Shown here: positions 62,157 to 64,000 of the stretch, piece by piece
How the letters are laid out: the number at the start of each line of letters is the position of its first letter
Numbering within the stretch: the first letter of the stretch is position 1
Assembly: GCF_019740315.1 (NCBI RefSeq)
Contig: NZ_JAHXZR010000002.1
Coordinates: forward strand, 374,001-438,000
Length of the DNA: 64,000 bases
DNA from: Oceanobacter mangrovi
GTDB taxonomy: Bacteria > Pseudomonadota > Gammaproteobacteria > Pseudomonadales > Oceanobacteraceae
Direction of reading: 5' to 3'
Notes under the pieces: generated by a model
Seen by the model: only the letters and a program-made list of their open reading frames with translations
The model's database searches: none
What the model was told of the DNA's origin: nothing
Program-made: the position numbers and the translations under genes

Positions 62157-64000
62157 ATGACGATGAACTGGTTTGTCAAAAATATTGCCGCCGCACGGAT
62201 GGTGGGACTGGCGTTGGTCAGCCTGCTGGCGTTGGCTGGCTGTGGCGGTGGTGGCTCGGGTAGTTCCGGCGGCAGTAGTGGTTACGCGCTGCAGGTAGTC
62301 GACTATCAGCACGATTATGAAACCGCAGGCGGGGATTTCCGTCTGTCCGAGTTACTCAGCATGGCAATGGTGGAGACCTCCACCGGCGTACAGGACAACT
62401 GCCTGTACTTGTCGAGTGACAAGCAGTCTTACATCTCTGCGCCCTATAGCTGGACGGTTTCCGCCACGGGGATTGTGTCACTGGATACCGACTCGGCCTG
62501 TGTGGTTAACGTCACCGCTACTGGCGTCGGCACTGTCACCATTACGGCAACCAATGATTATCAGACTGCCAGCCGCACCCTGACGGTTGACCCGGCGCTG
62601 CTGACTTCAATCAGCATCGCCCCAACCGAAGCCTCGGTTTACAAGGGCCTGACCCAGAACTTCAGCGCTACCGGTCATTACAGCGACAGCACTTCGGTTG
62701 ACCTTACTGACAACGTCAGCTGGGCTGCGTCTGATACCAGCCTGGCCAGCTTCAGCAATTCTACCGCGGGCTTGTTAACTGCCAACAATGTCGGCGACCT
62801 GACTGCCAGTGCCAGTTTTGCCAACGACCTCAGCGAAACCGTGAGCACATCGGTGCCAGTGGCAGTAACAGCCGCTGCGGTCACTGCGATTGCCATCGAC
62901 AGTAGCCTTGCCTTGCCACTGGGACGAGTGCAGGCGCTGACCGCAACGGCCACTTTTACCGACAGCAGCACGGATGATCTGGCCAACGACGTTACCTGGG
63001 TGGTGGCGGACACCTCAATCGCCAGCATTGATAGTGACGGCAACCTCACTGCGCAGGCAGAAGGGGAAACCACCCTGTATGCGGTACGCGATAACAACTA
63101 CGGTACGGCCATCAGTTCCAATGTGATGACGCTGACGGTTGAAAGCAAATTGCTCGACAGCATCACCATCAGTCCGGTCAGCAGCGACATTGACGCTACT
63201 AGCCCCATGATCGGCCTGGGCCGCTCCGAAGCCTTTTACGTGATCGGTACCTACTCCAACGGTGATCTGGAAGACTTCTCGGGCTCCAGTTCAGCAACCC
63301 TGGCGTCCAGTGATACCAGCGTCGCGACCTTTACTCATTCTGGCAGTACCGCACTGGTAGCGACGCTGGTGGAAGGCACAACCCTGTTGACGGCTTCGGT
63401 CGTGAACCGTCGCGATGAAGTAGTGGTTGGCAGCCTCAGCCTGCAGGTTAACAAACCAACCCTGCAGAGCATTGTCATCAGCAGTCCGGCCAGCAGCATT
63501 ATCAAAGGTGATCAGGAAACGCTGACTGCCACTGGCTATTACGATGACGATACCAGCCGCGATATCAGCTCGGACGCCGATATTGTCTGGAGCAGCTCCA
63601 ACACCAATCGCCTGGCGTTTAATGAAGGGTCAAGCTCTCCGGTTGTGGATGCTGAAGGCGTTGGTTCTGCCAGCGTAACCGCGTCGATGGAAAACGAACA
63701 GGGCACACTGATCACCAGTAATTCGGTGGCGATTACCGTGACGCCTGCCGTAGTTCGCAGCGTGCGGATTGATTCAGCGACCGACGGTGAACTGACTGAC
63801 AGCCGGGTGGCGATTCCGCAAGGTTTGACCCATACGCTGGTGTTAACCGGTATCTACAGTGATGAGACTGAGCAAACGCTCAGCTCGGTGGATTGGGTGT
63901 CTGCTGCCGCCACTTATGCAACGGTATCCAGCGCGGGTGTTGTCACCGCCACCAAAACCTCTGGCGTCCTCGGTGATGTCGTGATTGCAGCGGCGGTAAC
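62157..64000 (+). CDS. Lipoprotein with bacterial Ig-like (Big) repeats, cut by the right edge
   Basis: At least 614 residues are visible. The signal peptide ends at LALAGC followed by a Gly/Ser-rich linker. Then come repeated domains of about 85-100 residues with the Big_2 pattern: a strand like LTSISIAPTEASVYKG, (F/L)TATGxYSD, DVTWxxSDTSIASxxxxG and an AxxxGxTTLTAT-like end. About five or six copies are visible and the gene continues. An ATG at 62133 would add 8 residues, but has no spacing for its AAGG. Such proteins are surface adhesins or intimin-like proteins. Its link to the T6SS is uncertain. Confidence 0.85.
   Translation, partial: MTMNWFVKNIAAARMVGLALVSLLALAGCGGGGSGSSGGSSGYALQVVDYQHDYETAGGDFRLSELLSMAMVETSTGVQDNCLYLSSDKQSYISAPYSWTVSATGIVSLDTDSACVVNVTATGVGTVTITATNDYQTASRTLTVDPALLTSISIAPTEASVYKGLTQNFSATGHYSDSTSVDLTDNVSWAASDTSLASFSNSTAGLLTANNVGDLTASASFANDLSETVSTSVPVAVTAAAVTAIAIDSSLALPLGRVQALTATATFTDSSTDDLANDVTWVVADTSIASIDSDGNLTAQAEGETTLYAVRDNNYGTAISSNVMTLTVESKLLDSITISPVSSDIDATSPMIGLGRSEAFYVIGTYSNGDLEDFSGSSSATLASSDTSVATFTHSGSTALVATLVEGTTLLTASVVNRRDEVVVGSLSLQVNKPTLQSIVISSPASSIIKGDQETLTATGYYDDDTSRDISSDADIVWSSSNTNRLAFNEGSSSPVVDAEGVGSASVTASMENEQGTLITSNSVAITVTPAVVRSVRIDSATDGELTDSRVAIPQGLTHTLVLTGIYSDETEQTLSSVDWVSAAATYATVSSAGVVTATKTSGVLGDVVIAAAV

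Overview
The window comes from a gammaproteobacterium, most likely a Pseudomonas/Oceanospirillales-type (probably marine) organism. The left third keeps the chromosomal gene order known from Pseudomonas: rne | rluC - HAD phosphatase - S49 peptidase - yceD - rpmF - plsX - fabD - fabG - acpP - fabF - pabC - mltG - tmk - holB - pilZ. As in Pseudomonas, fabH is absent from the fab cluster. Here maf is also missing before yceD, and tatD is missing after pilZ. The genus cannot be determined from the sequence alone.

Layout. (1) 1-4335, minus strand: a large hybrid sensor kinase with two periplasmic solute-binding-like sensor domains, cut by the left edge, preceded in its operon by a REC/HD-GYP response regulator. 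(2) 4508-8005, minus: RNase E with its terminator and a structured 5' leader. (3) 8658-20445, plus: a nearly gap-free housekeeping run for rRNA pseudouridylation, ribosomal protein L32, phospholipid and fatty acid synthesis, folate, peptidoglycan lysis, dTMP kinase, DNA polymerase III delta' and PilZ. (4) 20629-23982: an M16C metallopeptidase and a VanZ-like membrane protein. (5) 24072-35637: a complete type I-F CRISPR-Cas locus (cas1, cas2-3, csy1, csy2, csy3, cas6f), a leader with an IHF-type site, and an array of 50 repeats and 49 spacers on an exact 60-bp period. A decayed repeat lies beyond the array end. (6) 35638-36610: an AT-rich non-coding gap. (7) 36611-62119: a type VI secretion (T6SS) cluster, tssB-tssC-hcp-tssJ-tssK-tssL-tssM-[tssB/tssC fusion]-hcp2-tssE-tssF-tssG-vgrG. 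It continues into a VgrG-linked cargo/adaptor cassette (DUF2169-pentapeptide, pentapeptide, DUF3540, DUF4150/PAAR-like), a membrane-anchored TAXI-like protein and a Sel1-repeat lipoprotein. (8) 62157 to the right edge: the start of a large lipoprotein with bacterial Ig-like repeats.

How the parts work together. The CRISPR locus looks intact: Cas1, Cas2-3 and Cas6f catalytic residues are all present, and the leader lies between cas6f and the first repeat. The T6SS cluster encodes a membrane complex (TssJ, TssL, TssM), a baseplate (TssK, TssE, TssF, TssG), a spike (VgrG plus PAAR-like protein) and two sets of tail subunits. One set is the usual separate TssB + TssC + Hcp. The other is a single polypeptide joining a TssB-like and a TssC-like domain, followed by a second, divergent Hcp. 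tssA and tssH (clpV) are not in the window.

The item I would examine first is this second tail module (45739-47974). The next are the IHF site buried in a perfect inverted repeat in the CRISPR leader, and a near-consensus sigma-70 promoter that would start the yceD transcript almost at its ATG. No tRNA, rRNA, insertion sequence or transposase was seen.
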